A stretch of DNA of 40,377 nt, taken from NCBI GenBank assembly GCA_028696165.1, contig JAQVHQ010000031.1, forward strand, positions 1 to 40,377. Direction: 5' to 3'. The stretch comes from Lachnospiraceae bacterium. Lineage in GTDB: Bacteria > Bacillota > Clostridia > Lachnospirales > Lachnospiraceae. This document shows positions 27,095-36,173 of the stretch, piece after piece. A model generated the notes under the pieces. That model was not told the DNA's origin, made no database searches, and worked only from the letters and a program-made list of their open reading frames with translations. The first letter of the stretch is position 1, and the number at the start of each line of letters is the position of its first letter. The translations under genes were made by a program, and so were the position numbers.

Positions 27095-27781
27095 ATGGAT
27101 AATAATTTATTAGTAAGATTAGAGGATTTAGTAAACAACCCTACGGCAAGAGTACCTGTATGTCTTTGTCTGGACACAAGTGGTTCAATGGCGGGAATGC
27201 CTATTGATGAATTAAATGAAGGTGTGCGTTTGTTTTATGATGCTATTCGTGAGGATGAAACTGCACTATATTCAGCAGAGATCAGCATTGTGACTTTTGG
27301 AGGAAATGCACAATGTATTGTTGATTTTGCAAGTTTGGAGGTACAACCTAACGCACCAACTCTTTCTGCTAACGGAATGACCCCTATGGGTGAAGCTGTT
27401 AATATGGGACTGGATTTGCTTGAACAACGTAAAGAAGAGTATAAAGATCGTGGAGTGGATTATTATCAGCCTTGGTTGGTTCTTATGACAGATGGCGCTC
27501 CTAATGGCGATTCAGCAGAATTATCTCGTGCAATAAACAGAACCGTGGAATTAGCTAATCAGAAAAAACTTACTGTATTTCCTATCGGGATAGGTTCAGA
27601 GGCTGACATGGGTGTTCTTGCCCAGTTCTCACCTAAAAGACCACCATTGAAACTGCAAGGATTGAAATTCCGTGAGTTTTTTGCATGGCTCAGCAAGAGT
27701 GTATCAAAAACTTCTCAGTCTACTCCGGGCGAAAGCGTAAAACTTGATGTGGACGGAATCAAAGGTTGGGGAGAATTATAA
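27095..27781 (+). CDS. TerY-like von Willebrand factor A protein (copy 1)
   Basis: A 228-residue vWA protein with a complete metal-dependent adhesion site: DTSGSM at 27-32, Thr96 in MTPMGEA and Asp133 in MTDGAPNG. TerY-type vWA proteins act as cytoplasmic scaffolds or sensors with a partner kinase and PP2C. The C-terminal tail (STPGESVKLDVDGIKGW) is kept in the next gene and could dock the kinase or phosphatase. It starts 13 nt after the kinase gene with AGGAGG upstream. Confidence 0.88.
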   Translation: MDNNLLVRLEDLVNNPTARVPVCLCLDTSGSMAGMPIDELNEGVRLFYDAIREDETALYSAEISIVTFGGNAQCIVDFASLEVQPNAPTLSANGMTPMGEAVNMGLDLLEQRKEEYKDRGVDYYQPWLVLMTDGAPNGDSAELSRAINRTVELANQKKLTVFPIGIGSEADMGVLAQFSPKRPPLKLQGLKFREFFAWLSKSVSKTSQSTPGESVKLDVDGIKGWGEL

Positions 27782-27793
27782 GGAGGATAAATT

Positions 27794-28558
27794 ATGGATA
27801 ACAATATGCTTTTAAGAATAGAGGATTTAGTAAATAACCCTACACCGAGAGTACCAATATGCTTATGTTTGGATACCAGTGGTTCAATGGGAGCCGTAGA
27901 GGGTGAATGCGTAGCAACAGGAGAGACTGTTTATGAGGATGGTCGTACTTGGAATGTTGTAACAGGTGGAACGAGCAGAATTGATGAACTTCAAAAAGGT
28001 GTTGAACAGTTTTATGAAGCAATTCGTGAAGACGAAATCGCTGTTTATTCCGCCGAAATCTGTATTGTTACTTTTGACAACAAAGCAACGTGTGTATTGG
28101 ATTTTGCAAATGTTGAGAGACAAGAAACGATTCCTGAATTACACCCAGTTGGTGATACAGCAATGGGAGAAGGAGTTAATCTTGCACTTGATTTATTAGA
28201 TCGAAGAAAACAGGAGTATAAAGACAAGGGGGTTGATTACTATCAACCATGGCTTGTTTTAATGACAGATGGAGTCCCAAATGGAGATGTAGCTGAATTG
28301 AATCGTGCCATATGCCGCACTACAGAGATGGTTAATCAAAAAAAATTGACGGTATTTCCTATTGGCATAGGTAATGAAAGTGATATGTCTACGCTTAATA
28401 GCTTTTCGCCTAAGCGTCCAGCATTGAAATTACAGGGAATGAAATTTCAGGAGTTTTTTGCTTGGCTTAGCAAGAGTGTGTCGAAAACATCTCAGTCTAC
28501 TCCGGGCGAAAGTGTAAAACTTGATGTCGAAGGAATCAAAGGCTGGGCAGAATTATAA
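27794..28558 (+). CDS. TerY-like von Willebrand factor A protein (copy 2)
   Basis: A 254-residue tandem paralogue of the preceding gene, with DTSGSM at 27-32 and MTDGVPNGD. It differs mainly by 26 extra residues directly after the metal site (starting GAVEGECVATGETVYEDG), on the ligand-binding face. The last 100 nt are almost identical between the two copies, which indicates a fairly recent duplication or local gene conversion. AAGGAGG precedes the ATG and the gap to copy 1 is 12 nt. The inserted loop suggests a second ligand or partner. Confidence 0.88.
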   Translation: MDNNMLLRIEDLVNNPTPRVPICLCLDTSGSMGAVEGECVATGETVYEDGRTWNVVTGGTSRIDELQKGVEQFYEAIREDEIAVYSAEICIVTFDNKATCVLDFANVERQETIPELHPVGDTAMGEGVNLALDLLDRRKQEYKDKGVDYYQPWLVLMTDGVPNGDVAELNRAICRTTEMVNQKKLTVFPIGIGNESDMSTLNSFSPKRPALKLQGMKFQEFFAWLSKSVSKTSQSTPGESVKLDVEGIKGWAEL

Positions 28559-28565
28559 AATCAAG

Positions 28566-28596
28566 GTGTCTGACAAGCTTTGCGTTTGTCAGACAC
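28566..28596 (+). promoter_or_regulatory. Perfect intra-operon hairpin before the PP2C gene
   Basis: GTGTCTGACAA at 28566-28576 pairs perfectly with TTGTCAGACAC at 28586-28596 around a 9-nt loop. No T-run follows, so it is more likely an RNA processing, stability or partial attenuation element than a full terminator. It splits the kinase/vWA genes from the phosphatase. Confidence 0.7.
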
Positions 28597-28618
28597 TGTT
28601 ATATGGAGGTGTTTTTAA

Positions 28619-29635
28619 ATGTGGAATGTAATGCAATGTGCGGTACAAGGTCGCAGTCATATAAAGTCAGATACACCTTGTCAAGATAAAACCTATTCAG
28701 CAGTTGATAATGACACACAGGTAATAGCTTTAGCAGATGGAGCAGGTTCAGCAAAGTTATCCCATTATGGTGCGGAAACGGTTACAAAGTTTATATGCTC
28801 AGAATTAATTGAGAAATTTGATGCTTACTTTAGCGATAATGATGGTGCTTCTGTAAAGCAACAACTTATAGAAGGAATGCTAAAAAGCCTAAGCAAAACA
28901 GCAAACCAGTTAGAATGTGAAATAAGAGAATTGGCGTCTACTCTATTGTTTGTGGCAATTAAGAATAATCAATTCATAATCGCTCATATAGGAGATGGTG
29001 TAGTTGGATATCTTAAGAATGATGAGATGAAGATTGCTTCTCAACCGGAAAATGGTGAATTCGTAAATACAACTGTATTCACTACATCAAAAGATGCTAT
29101 TATGACCATGAAGTTGATCAAAGGTTCTTTAGGGGAAATTCAGGGCTTTGTTTTAATGTCAGATGGAGCTGAAACAAGTTTATATAATAAAAAAGAACGT
29201 AAATTGGCAGATGTCCTAAAAAAAATAATGCAGATATCTACTGTTGTTTCTGCTGATAAAGTACAAGAACAGATTAAACAAAGTTTTGAAAATGTAATCA
29301 TTAAAGCAACAACAGATGATTGCAGCATTGCTATGTTGGTAAAAGCGAATGATACTTTCAAAGGATATTTGCAATTATCCAATAAACACAAATGTGAATT
29401 ATTGAAAATTAATTCCGTATCATCTAAGAGGAAAATAAGGAGATACGATGATATTTTAGTATATCTACAGAATAAGCAATCTGTATATCAAATTGCACGG
29501 AAAATTCATCTGAAACCGAAATACACAAAAAAGTATATCGATAAACTTTGTATGCTTAATTTCATTGAAAAAAATGGTGATTATTATCATACAATAGTAA
29601 TCATGCGCACAGGAAACGAGGAAAACAATGAGTAA
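28619..29635 (+). CDS. PP2C-family protein phosphatase with C-terminal winged helix
   Basis: A 338-residue protein. Residues 1-245 form a PP2C (PPM) phosphatase of the TerY-P type: DTPCQDK, DGAGS (Asp40, Gly41), HIGDGVVGYL (about 120), LMSDGAET (about 180) and TTDDCSIAM (about 235) supply the metal ligands. Residues about 262-325 look like a winged helix (DDILVYLQNKQSVYQIARKI, then YIDKLCMLNFIEKNGDYY). It should oppose the kinase of the same operon; the added wHTH suggests nucleic-acid or partner binding. TGGAGG precedes the start. Confidence 0.85.
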   Translation: MWNVMQCAVQGRSHIKSDTPCQDKTYSAVDNDTQVIALADGAGSAKLSHYGAETVTKFICSELIEKFDAYFSDNDGASVKQQLIEGMLKSLSKTANQLECEIRELASTLLFVAIKNNQFIIAHIGDGVVGYLKNDEMKIASQPENGEFVNTTVFTTSKDAIMTMKLIKGSLGEIQGFVLMSDGAETSLYNKKERKLADVLKKIMQISTVVSADKVQEQIKQSFENVIIKATTDDCSIAMLVKANDTFKGYLQLSNKHKCELLKINSVSSKRKIRRYDDILVYLQNKQSVYQIARKIHLKPKYTKKYIDKLCMLNFIEKNGDYYHTIVIMRTGNEENNE

Positions 29636-29987
29636 ACATAAAGGTCGAATCGTAGAGATTGAAAAACATCAGAACCGTGGTATTTATATAAAACAAGGTG
29701 TGAAAGGCTCGGAACAGTATAAATACAATAACTATCCTGGCGGACACGGAACATATGTGACAGGCGGCGAATATTATGGAACCGTTTTGAATGTCAAAAT
29801 CTATGTATACGATTTTGACAAAAGTGTTGTGTTTGATGTGTATGAGGATATTCTCGCAATTGCAGGCAAAAAAAGAATTTCTCCACAGCTTCTGCAAACA
29901 ATAGAATCTAATGAAGGCAAAAAAGTTAATGTATATACTGATGATGGATACAATTTTTCTTTTGACCCAGCGCAATTACTGGATTAG
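29628..29987 (+). CDS. Small beta-rich protein of the TerY-P/PIN operon
   Basis: A 119-residue protein I cannot assign. It overlaps the phosphatase stop by 8 nt, indicating translational coupling. The sequence is predicted mostly beta (GRIVEIEKHQNRGIYIKQG, TVLNVKIYVYDF, KKVNVYTDDGYNFSFD), with a Gly/Tyr-rich loop (YPGGHGTYVTGGEYYGT). A compact barrel or SH3-like fold is possible. It is the last gene of the operon, so it is probably an accessory subunit or substrate of the system. Confidence 0.7.
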   Translation: MSKHKGRIVEIEKHQNRGIYIKQGVKGSEQYKYNNYPGGHGTYVTGGEYYGTVLNVKIYVYDFDKSVVFDVYEDILAIAGKKRISPQLLQTIESNEGKKVNVYTDDGYNFSFDPAQLLD

Positions 29988-30303
29988 CAAGATAGATTTT
30001 TGCACCTAATCGTTACAGCCATGTGTATTTTGAACACGGTTTCATTAAATAGTGCGCCATCTAAAGCCTTGGTGGAGCATCGTTAAAAGGTTATTCGTTA
30101 CATTGTATCATTTTTTTCAAAACAGCAATCGTACCGTGCGTTGGTACTGGAAACTTTGGGACAGTCTCTTTGTTTTTGCTTATCTCGCCTTCACTCATGA
30201 AGAATATCGCAAATTAGCAAACAACATCTATGCTTGTGACGCAAGTGAAGATACGCTTGCAATTTCCAAAATAAATTTAAAACGCTTTGTCTAGCAAAAA
30301 GAA

Positions 30304-30343
30304 AACGACCACACAGGAGCATTTTTACTCTTGCGTGGTCGTT
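30304..30343 (+). terminator. Hairpin ending the TerY-P/PIN operon
   Basis: AACGACCACACAGGA at 30304-30318 pairs with TCTTGCGTGGTCGTT at 30329-30343 (two wobble or mismatch positions), A-rich before and T-rich after (ATTCTCTTTG). Confidence 0.55.
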
Positions 30344-30646
30344 ATTCTCTTTGCTCCGATTGGGGAGGCGTCCTTAAAAACTTGATTTTCTCAAATCCCT
30401 AAGTTGCACTCTCTTTCGCGGGTGCCGTTTTTTGTTGCTATGCAAGACTTAAAAGAGGTCAGGTGAATCTCTTTTAAGTCTTGCAAGAAGATAACAAGCC
30501 CCGCAGGCACTTAGCATATATGACAGGTATACCAAGGTGTACTTGAATTCATGAAAAAAGTTTTACTTTTATGGTGAAAATATCATTTTCGAAACACTTT
30601 AACTTGTTACTACATCAAAAAGTATGGCTGGAATCACGATTTTAAG

Positions 30647-30675
30647 TTGAAAATTAGGTGGTGTTAGGTTATTAT
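30647..30675 (+). promoter_or_regulatory. Probable leuB promoter
   Basis: TTGAAA at 30647-30652 and TATTAT at 30670-30675 with a 17-nt spacer, about 36 nt upstream of the ATG. No T-box leader is recognisable. Confidence 0.6.
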
Positions 30676-30711
30676 ATAAGATACTAGGTTTTTGTAAGAA
30701 GGGAGAAAGTT

Positions 30712-31794
30712 ATGAAAAAGAACATTGCACTAATTCCAGGTGATGGAATCGGACCAGAAATTGTGGCAGAAGCAAAAAAAGTTTTAGACAAAATTTGTGA
30801 AAAATGTGGGCATGAGTTCAATTATACTGAAATCCTCTTAGGAGGTGCTTCTATTGATGCTTATGGAGTACCGCTTACAGAAGAAACATTGGAAATTGCT
30901 AAGAAAAGTGATGCGGTTTTAATGGGGTCCATAGGTGGGGATGCAGCAACTTCGCCATGGTATAAATTAGAGCCTTCCAAACGTCCGGAAGCAGGACTGC
31001 TTGCTATTAGAAAAGGTTTGAATCTTTTTGCTAATTTAAGACCTGCATATTTATATGAAGAATTAAAAGCAGCCTGCCCACTGAGAGATGAGATTATCGG
31101 TGATGGCTTTGATATGATGATTATGCGTGAACTGACCGGTGGTTTATACTTTGGTGAGAGAAAGACTATTGAAGAAGATGGCGTAAAGAAAGCAATCGAT
31201 ACTTTAAGTTATGATGAAAATGAGATACGTCGTATTGCTATTAAGGGGTTTGATATTGCAAGAAAGAGAAGACATAAAGTGACTAGCGTTGATAAAGCAA
31301 ATGTACTGGATTCTTCCAGATTATGGAGAAAAGTTGTAGAAGAAGTTGCAAAGGATTATCCGGACGTAACTTTGGAGCATATGTTAGTTGATAACTGTGC
31401 CATGCAGTTGGTTCGTAATCCAGGACAGTTCGATGTGATCTTAACGGAGAATATGTTTGGAGATATCTTGTCAGATGAAGCAAGCATGGTAACCGGTTCT
31501 ATCGGAATGTTATCATCAGCAAGTTTAAATGAAACTAAATTTGGATTATATGAGCCAAGTCATGGTTCTGCACCTGATATTGCAGGGCAGGATAAAGCGA
31601 ATCCAATTGCGACGATTCTTTCAGCAGCGATGATGCTTCGCTATTCTCTGGATCTGGACAAAGAGGCAGATACAGTGGAAGCAGCTGTAAAGAAAGTTTT
31701 GGAAGCTGGATACAGAACCGGCGATATTATGTCTGATGGCTGTACCTATGTTGGAACAAAAGAAATGGGAGATTTGATTGCTAAGGAAATCTAG
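30712..31794 (+). CDS. leuB: 3-isopropylmalate dehydrogenase
   Basis: LeuB oxidises and decarboxylates 3-isopropylmalate with NAD in leucine synthesis. The 360-residue protein has the N-terminal [17 protein letters not shown], the substrate-arginine region [28 protein letters not shown], and the late metal/NAD blocks [10 protein letters not shown] and [24 protein letters not shown] precedes the ATG. leuA, leuC and leuD are not in the window, but ilvD and ilvB follow, placing it with branched-chain amino acid genes. Confidence 0.95.
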   Translation: MKKNIALIPGDGIGPEIVAEAKKVLDKICEKCGHEFNYTEILLGGASIDAYGVPLTEETLEIAKKSDAVLMGSIGGDAATSPWYKLEPSKRPEAGLLAIRKGLNLFANLRPAYLYEELKAACPLRDEIIGDGFDMMIMRELTGGLYFGERKTIEEDGVKKAIDTLSYDENEIRRIAIKGFDIARKRRHKVTSVDKANVLDSSRLWRKVVEEVAKDYPDVTLEHMLVDNCAMQLVRNPGQFDVILTENMFGDILSDEASMVTGSIGMLSSASLNETKFGLYEPSHGSAPDIAGQDKANPIATILSAAMMLRYSLDLDKEADTVEAAVKKVLEAGYRTGDIMSDGCTYVGTKEMGDLIAKEI

Positions 31795-32471
31795 CATGAT
31801 TAATTGTATATGATTTTATCAAATGTCACTGGCACTTAATAGTGATTCAAGTAGACTGTTTGAAGAAAAACCAAGGTGTACTTGAAGATATACAAAGACA
31901 TATCAAGACATATTTGAAAAAGGGGCATATAGTAGCGCTATTATATTCCATACCCCGTTTTGAAGGGAATTTGATGATTTAGATTAAGAATTGGGGCATA
32001 TACACAGAAAAATGAAACTATGCCCCGAATTCAAAAGAAAAACGAGGCACAGAACTATATATTGTTTCGCTATGCCCCGCAGATAATATCTATTGCAAGA
32101 AATGTGCAAAATAGGGGCAGATATAGATGGCTAGCCTCGCTATGCCCCGCGGATAAATATTTATTGCGAGAAATGTGCAAAATAGGGGCAGATATAGATG
32201 ACTAGCCCCGCTATGCCCCGCGGATAAATATCTATTGCAAGAAATGTGCAAAATAGGGGCAGATATAGATGACTAGTTTCGCAATGTCTCACTGATAAAT
32301 AGAATATCAGATAAAAGACACATAAAATGAACAATACAAATGAACAATACAAGTGAAGAAGCAGATCAATTGAAGCATACTAATTACATATATTTATTTT
32401 CAATTTGATTAGCAGGTTAAAAGACAGAAGTTTGATAATTAAAAAATGTAAGAAATGAAGGGAGAAACATT
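31795..32471. repeat. Intergenic region with GGGGCA/TGCCCC hairpins and a 71-bp tandem repeat
   Basis: No gene is seen. A 70-71-bp unit starting GCTATGCCCCGC and containing ATAGGGGCAGATATAG recurs at 32069, 32139 and 32210, with a diverged fourth start at 32281. Each unit can fold through TGCCCC/GGGGCA. Similar GGGGCATAT and TATGCCCC pieces lie upstream from 31922. A 17-bp sequence ACCAAGGTGTACTTGAA at 31870 is an exact copy of one at 30531 before leuB. Confidence 0.85.
31922..31960 (+). terminator. Possible leuB terminator
   Basis: GGGGCATATAGTAGCGCTA at 31922-31940 faces TTATATTCCATACCCC at 31941-31956 and is followed by GTTTTG. The stem is imperfect, and the piece also belongs to the GGGGCA/TGCCCC repeat family. 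Confidence 0.35.
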
Positions 32472-34145
32472 ATGAGAAGCGATGCAGTGACAAAGGGCGT
32501 GCAGCAGGCACCTCACAGAAGTTTGTTTAATGCACTGGGATTTACCAAGGAAGAGATGGACAGACCATTGGTTGCAGTGGTGAGTTCCTATAATGAAATC
32601 GTTCCGGGACATATGAACCTGGATAAGATTGTGGAAGCAGTAAAGATGGGAGTTTCCATGGCTGGAGGAACACCAGTGGTGTTTCCGGCGATTGCAGTAT
32701 GTGATGGAATTGCCATGGGTCATACTGGTATGAAATATTCGCTGGTTACCAGAGATTTGATTGCAGACTCTACAGAATCTATGGTTATGGCACATCAGTT
32801 TGATGCTATGGTTTGTATACCAAACTGTGATAAAAATGTACCGGGACTTTTGATGGCAGCTTGCCGTCTGAATATCCCTACAGTATTTGTCAGTGGAGGT
32901 CCTATGCTTCCAGGACACGTTAAGGGATCCAATACCAGTCTTTCCAGCATGTTTGAGGCAGTTGGTTCATACAGTGCAGGAACTATGACAGCAGAAGATG
33001 TATGCGAGTTTGAAGAGAATGCCTGCCCGACCTGCGGTTCTTGTTCAGGTATGTATACCGCTAACAGCATGAACTGTCTGACAGAAGCCTTAGGAATGGG
33101 ATTACAGGGTAATGGAACTATTCCGGCTGTATATTCAGCAAGAATTCGTCTTGCAAAACATGCAGGTATGAAAGTTATGGAAATGTTGGAGAAAAATATT
33201 CGTCCAAGAGATGTCGTAACAGAAGATGCAATCATGAATGCATTGACTGTGGATATGGCACTTGGATGTTCTACCAACAGTATGCTTCATCTGCCGGCAA
33301 TCGCACATGAAATAGGTATGGAACTGGATTTGGATGTGGCTAATGCGATTAGTGCCAAGACTCCTAATCTGTGTCACCTTGCACCTGCTGGACACACTTA
33401 TATGCCTGAGTTAAATGAAGCGGGCGGTGTCTATGCAGTAATGAACGAATTAAATAAAAAAGGCCTGTTAAATACAGAATGCATGACCGTCACAGGTAAG
33501 ACTGTCGGCGAGAATATCTCAGGCTGTGTAAATAAAAACCCAGAAGTCATCAGACCAATTGACAATCCATACAGTGTAACTGGTGGAATTGCAGTATTAA
33601 AGGGTAATATTGCTCCAGATTCGGGTGTGGTTAAACGTTCTGCTGTAGCACCAGAGATGATGGTTCATGAAGGACCTGCCAGAGTATTTGACTGCGAAGA
33701 AGATGCAATTGATGCAATTAAAGGCGGTAAAATCGTAGCAGGTGATGTAGTAGTTATCCGTTATGAAGGACCAAAAGGCGGCCCTGGTATGAGAGAAATG
33801 TTAAACCCGACTTCTGCAATTGCAGGTATGGGATTAGGCTCTTCTGTTGCATTAATCACAGACGGACGTTTCAGCGGTGCTTCCCGTGGAGCTTCTATCG
33901 GACATGTATCACCGGAAGCAGCAGTGGGCGGACCAATTGCCTTAATTGAAGAAGGCGATATCATTAAAATCAACATTCCTGAAAATACACTGAATGTAGA
34001 TGTAAGTGACGAAGTATTAGCAGAGCGAAAAGCAAAATGGCAGCCAAGAGAACCTAAGATTACGACAGGATATCTGGCTCGATATACAGCAATGGTTACT
34101 TCTGGAAATCGTGGAGCAATCCTTGAAGTACCAAAGGCAAACTAG
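32472..34145 (+). CDS. ilvD: Dihydroxy-acid dehydratase
   Basis: IlvD dehydrates 2,3-dihydroxy-isovalerate and its homologue, the third step of valine and isoleucine synthesis, using an Fe-S cluster. The 557-residue protein has the cluster cysteines in [10 protein letters not shown] and [33 protein letters not shown], and the C-terminal [20 protein letters not shown] precedes the ATG. It is followed by ilvB at a 16-nt gap, clearly one operon. Confidence 0.96.
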   Translation: MRSDAVTKGVQQAPHRSLFNALGFTKEEMDRPLVAVVSSYNEIVPGHMNLDKIVEAVKMGVSMAGGTPVVFPAIAVCDGIAMGHTGMKYSLVTRDLIADSTESMVMAHQFDAMVCIPNCDKNVPGLLMAACRLNIPTVFVSGGPMLPGHVKGSNTSLSSMFEAVGSYSAGTMTAEDVCEFEENACPTCGSCSGMYTANSMNCLTEALGMGLQGNGTIPAVYSARIRLAKHAGMKVMEMLEKNIRPRDVVTEDAIMNALTVDMALGCSTNSMLHLPAIAHEIGMELDLDVANAISAKTPNLCHLAPAGHTYMPELNEAGGVYAVMNELNKKGLLNTECMTVTGKTVGENISGCVNKNPEVIRPIDNPYSVTGGIAVLKGNIAPDSGVVKRSAVAPEMMVHEGPARVFDCEEDAIDAIKGGKIVAGDVVVIRYEGPKGGPGMREMLNPTSAIAGMGLGSSVALITDGRFSGASRGASIGHVSPEAAVGGPIALIEEGDIIKINIPENTLNVDVSDEVLAERKAKWQPREPKITTGYLARYTAMVTSGNRGAILEVPKAN

Positions 34146-34161
34146 AGAATTGGAGGAGATT

Positions 34162-35841
34162 ATGCAGTTAACAGGAGCAGAGATCGTAATAGAGTGTCTG
34201 AAAGAACAGGGCGTGGATACCGTATTTGGCTATCCGGGCGGTTCTATCTTGAACATATATGATGAATTATACAAACATAGTAAAGAAGTAAGACATATCC
34301 TGACATCCCATGAACAGGGAGCTTCTCATGCAGCAGACGGCTATGCCCGTGCTACAGGAAAAGTAGGTGTGTGTCTGGCAACTTCAGGACCAGGTGCAAC
34401 CAATCTGGTAACTGGAATAGCTACTGCATATATGGATTCCGTACCTATGGTAGCTATAACTGCCAATGTAGGACGCCCATTATTAGGCAAAGACAGTTTT
34501 CAGGAAGTAGATATTGCAGGTGTGGTTATGCCGATTACCAAGCATAGCTATATTGTAAAAGATGTAAAAGATTTGGCAAAGACAATCCGCCGTGCATTTA
34601 CAATTGCAAAAAGTGGAAGACCAGGTCCTGTATTAGTGGATATCACAAAAGATGTGACTGCTTTAAAGACGAACTATGTATATGAAGAACCAGAGGAAAT
34701 CCTTCCGGTAGTAGATACTATCAAGGAAGAGGATATTCAGCAGGCATTGCATATGATTCATAAAGCGAAAAAGCCAGTCATTTTCGTAGGTGGCGGAGCA
34801 GTTATTTCCAATGCCTCAGAAGAATTATGCAAATTTGTACATAAGTTAAATATACCAGTGGCAGATACACTTATGGGAAAAGGTGCATTTCCTGGAACCG
34901 ATGATTTATATATGGGTATGCTGGGTATGCATGGAACAAAATGTTCCAATCTTGCAGTAACTGAGTGCGACTTACTTATCACAGTTGGAGCCAGATTCAG
35001 TGACCGTGTTACCGGCAACACAAAGAAATTTGCGAAAAATGCAAAAATTCTTCAAATCGATGTGGATCCAGCAGAAATCAACAAAAATATCCTCGTAGAT
35101 GCTTCTGTTATCGGAGACTTAAATGAAGTACTCAAACTGTTGAATGAAAAAGCAGAACCAAAGCAGCACGTAACCTGGGTACAGCATGTGCAGGAATTAA
35201 AAGAAGAACATCCGTTAAAATACAATCCGGAAGGACTGACCGGCCCATACGTAATAGAAGAAATCTATCGTGTAACCAACGGTGATGCCATCATCACAAC
35301 AGATGTAGGACAGCACCAGATGTGGGCAGCTCAGTACTACAAATATACAAAACCAAGAACTTTCTTAAGCTCAGGTGGCCTAGGAACCATGGGATACGGG
35401 TTAGGAGCCTGCATCGGAGCAAAAGTAGCCAAACCAGACGATATCGTAATCAACATAGCAGGAGACGGATGTTTCAGAATGAACATGAACGAAATTGCAA
35501 CAGCTACCCGTTACGATATCCCCATCATCCAGGTAGTAATTAACAACCACGTCCTGGGCATGGTGCGTCAATGGCAGACACTTTTCTACGGAGAAAGATA
35601 CTCCTATACAGTACTGCAGGATAAAGTAGACTTCGTCAAAGTAGCCGAAGCTATGGGCGCAGTAGGAATCCGGGTAACTAAAAAAGAAGAAGTAGGCCCG
35701 GCCATCGAAAAGGCCATCGAACTAAAACAGCCAGTCCTAATCGACTGCGTCATCGACAGCGATGACAAAGTATTCCCAATGGTCCCAGCAGGAGCACCAA
35801 TCGAAGATGCCTTCGACGAAGATGATTTAAAAAACAGATAA
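34162..35841 (+). CDS. ilvB: Acetolactate synthase, large subunit
   Basis: This thiamine-diphosphate enzyme makes acetolactate or acetohydroxybutyrate, the first common step of branched-chain synthesis. The 559-residue protein shows the catalytic glutamate region SHEQGASHAADGYARATG, the FAD-domain core GARFSDRVTGN, and the TPP-Mg motif GDGCFRMNMNEIAT. The ATG at 34162 has TTGGAGGAGA before it; the frame stays open upstream into ilvD but without a ribosome site. No small regulatory subunit (ilvN/ilvH) follows in the window. Codon choice becomes richer in C-ending codons toward its 3' end. Confidence 0.95.
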   Translation: MQLTGAEIVIECLKEQGVDTVFGYPGGSILNIYDELYKHSKEVRHILTSHEQGASHAADGYARATGKVGVCLATSGPGATNLVTGIATAYMDSVPMVAITANVGRPLLGKDSFQEVDIAGVVMPITKHSYIVKDVKDLAKTIRRAFTIAKSGRPGPVLVDITKDVTALKTNYVYEEPEEILPVVDTIKEEDIQQALHMIHKAKKPVIFVGGGAVISNASEELCKFVHKLNIPVADTLMGKGAFPGTDDLYMGMLGMHGTKCSNLAVTECDLLITVGARFSDRVTGNTKKFAKNAKILQIDVDPAEINKNILVDASVIGDLNEVLKLLNEKAEPKQHVTWVQHVQELKEEHPLKYNPEGLTGPYVIEEIYRVTNGDAIITTDVGQHQMWAAQYYKYTKPRTFLSSGGLGTMGYGLGACIGAKVAKPDDIVINIAGDGCFRMNMNEIATATRYDIPIIQVVINNHVLGMVRQWQTLFYGERYSYTVLQDKVDFVKVAEAMGAVGIRVTKKEEVGPAIEKAIELKQPVLIDCVIDSDDKVFPMVPAGAPIEDAFDEDDLKNR

Positions 35842-36173
35842 AACGAAAACAAAAAGAATTACTAAAAACCGAAAATCAAATATATAAAAATCATACGAAA
35901 TGTAATTAGAATGCTTAATAAAATATTGAAAGCCTAAAACCAAAGCAGGATAAAAGTAACCAGAAGAATCAAAACTGGGAACAAAAGATGTTCAGAAGAA
36001 TCAAAACAGGGAATAAAAGATGTTTGGAAAAATCAAAGCTTAGAACAAAAGATCTCTCAAGAAATAAAAAAACAACCTGCAAAAGTAGTCAATACCAGCA
36101 TCAACCGCCCGCGACCACGTCCAGGCGAATATAAAATATGTTTCTGAATGGTAAAAAATACAGCCAATAACCA

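Larger units (their letters stand above)
29988..30711. other. Right end of the island and leuB leader
   Basis: No convincing gene is seen. An 80-codon frame (30052-30294) starts with GTG, has no ribosome site and matches nothing I recognise; it may be a gene remnant. A hairpin lies at 30304-30343, the right terminal inverted repeat at 30393-30409 and GGTGCC at 30421. A perfect 16-bp palindrome GCAAGACTTAAAAGAG/CTCTTTTAAGTCTTGC lies at 30442-30484 inside a looser inverted repeat reaching 30422-30510. The leuB promoter follows. Confidence 0.65.

Noticed and set aside
30052-30294. 80-codon GTG-started frame at the right end of the island
   Set aside because: No ribosome site, no recognisable family, in a region of element debris; mentioned only as a possible remnant.
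30512-30711. T-box riboswitch for leucine upstream of leuB
   Set aside because: The conserved T-box sequence and antiterminator pairing could not be found.
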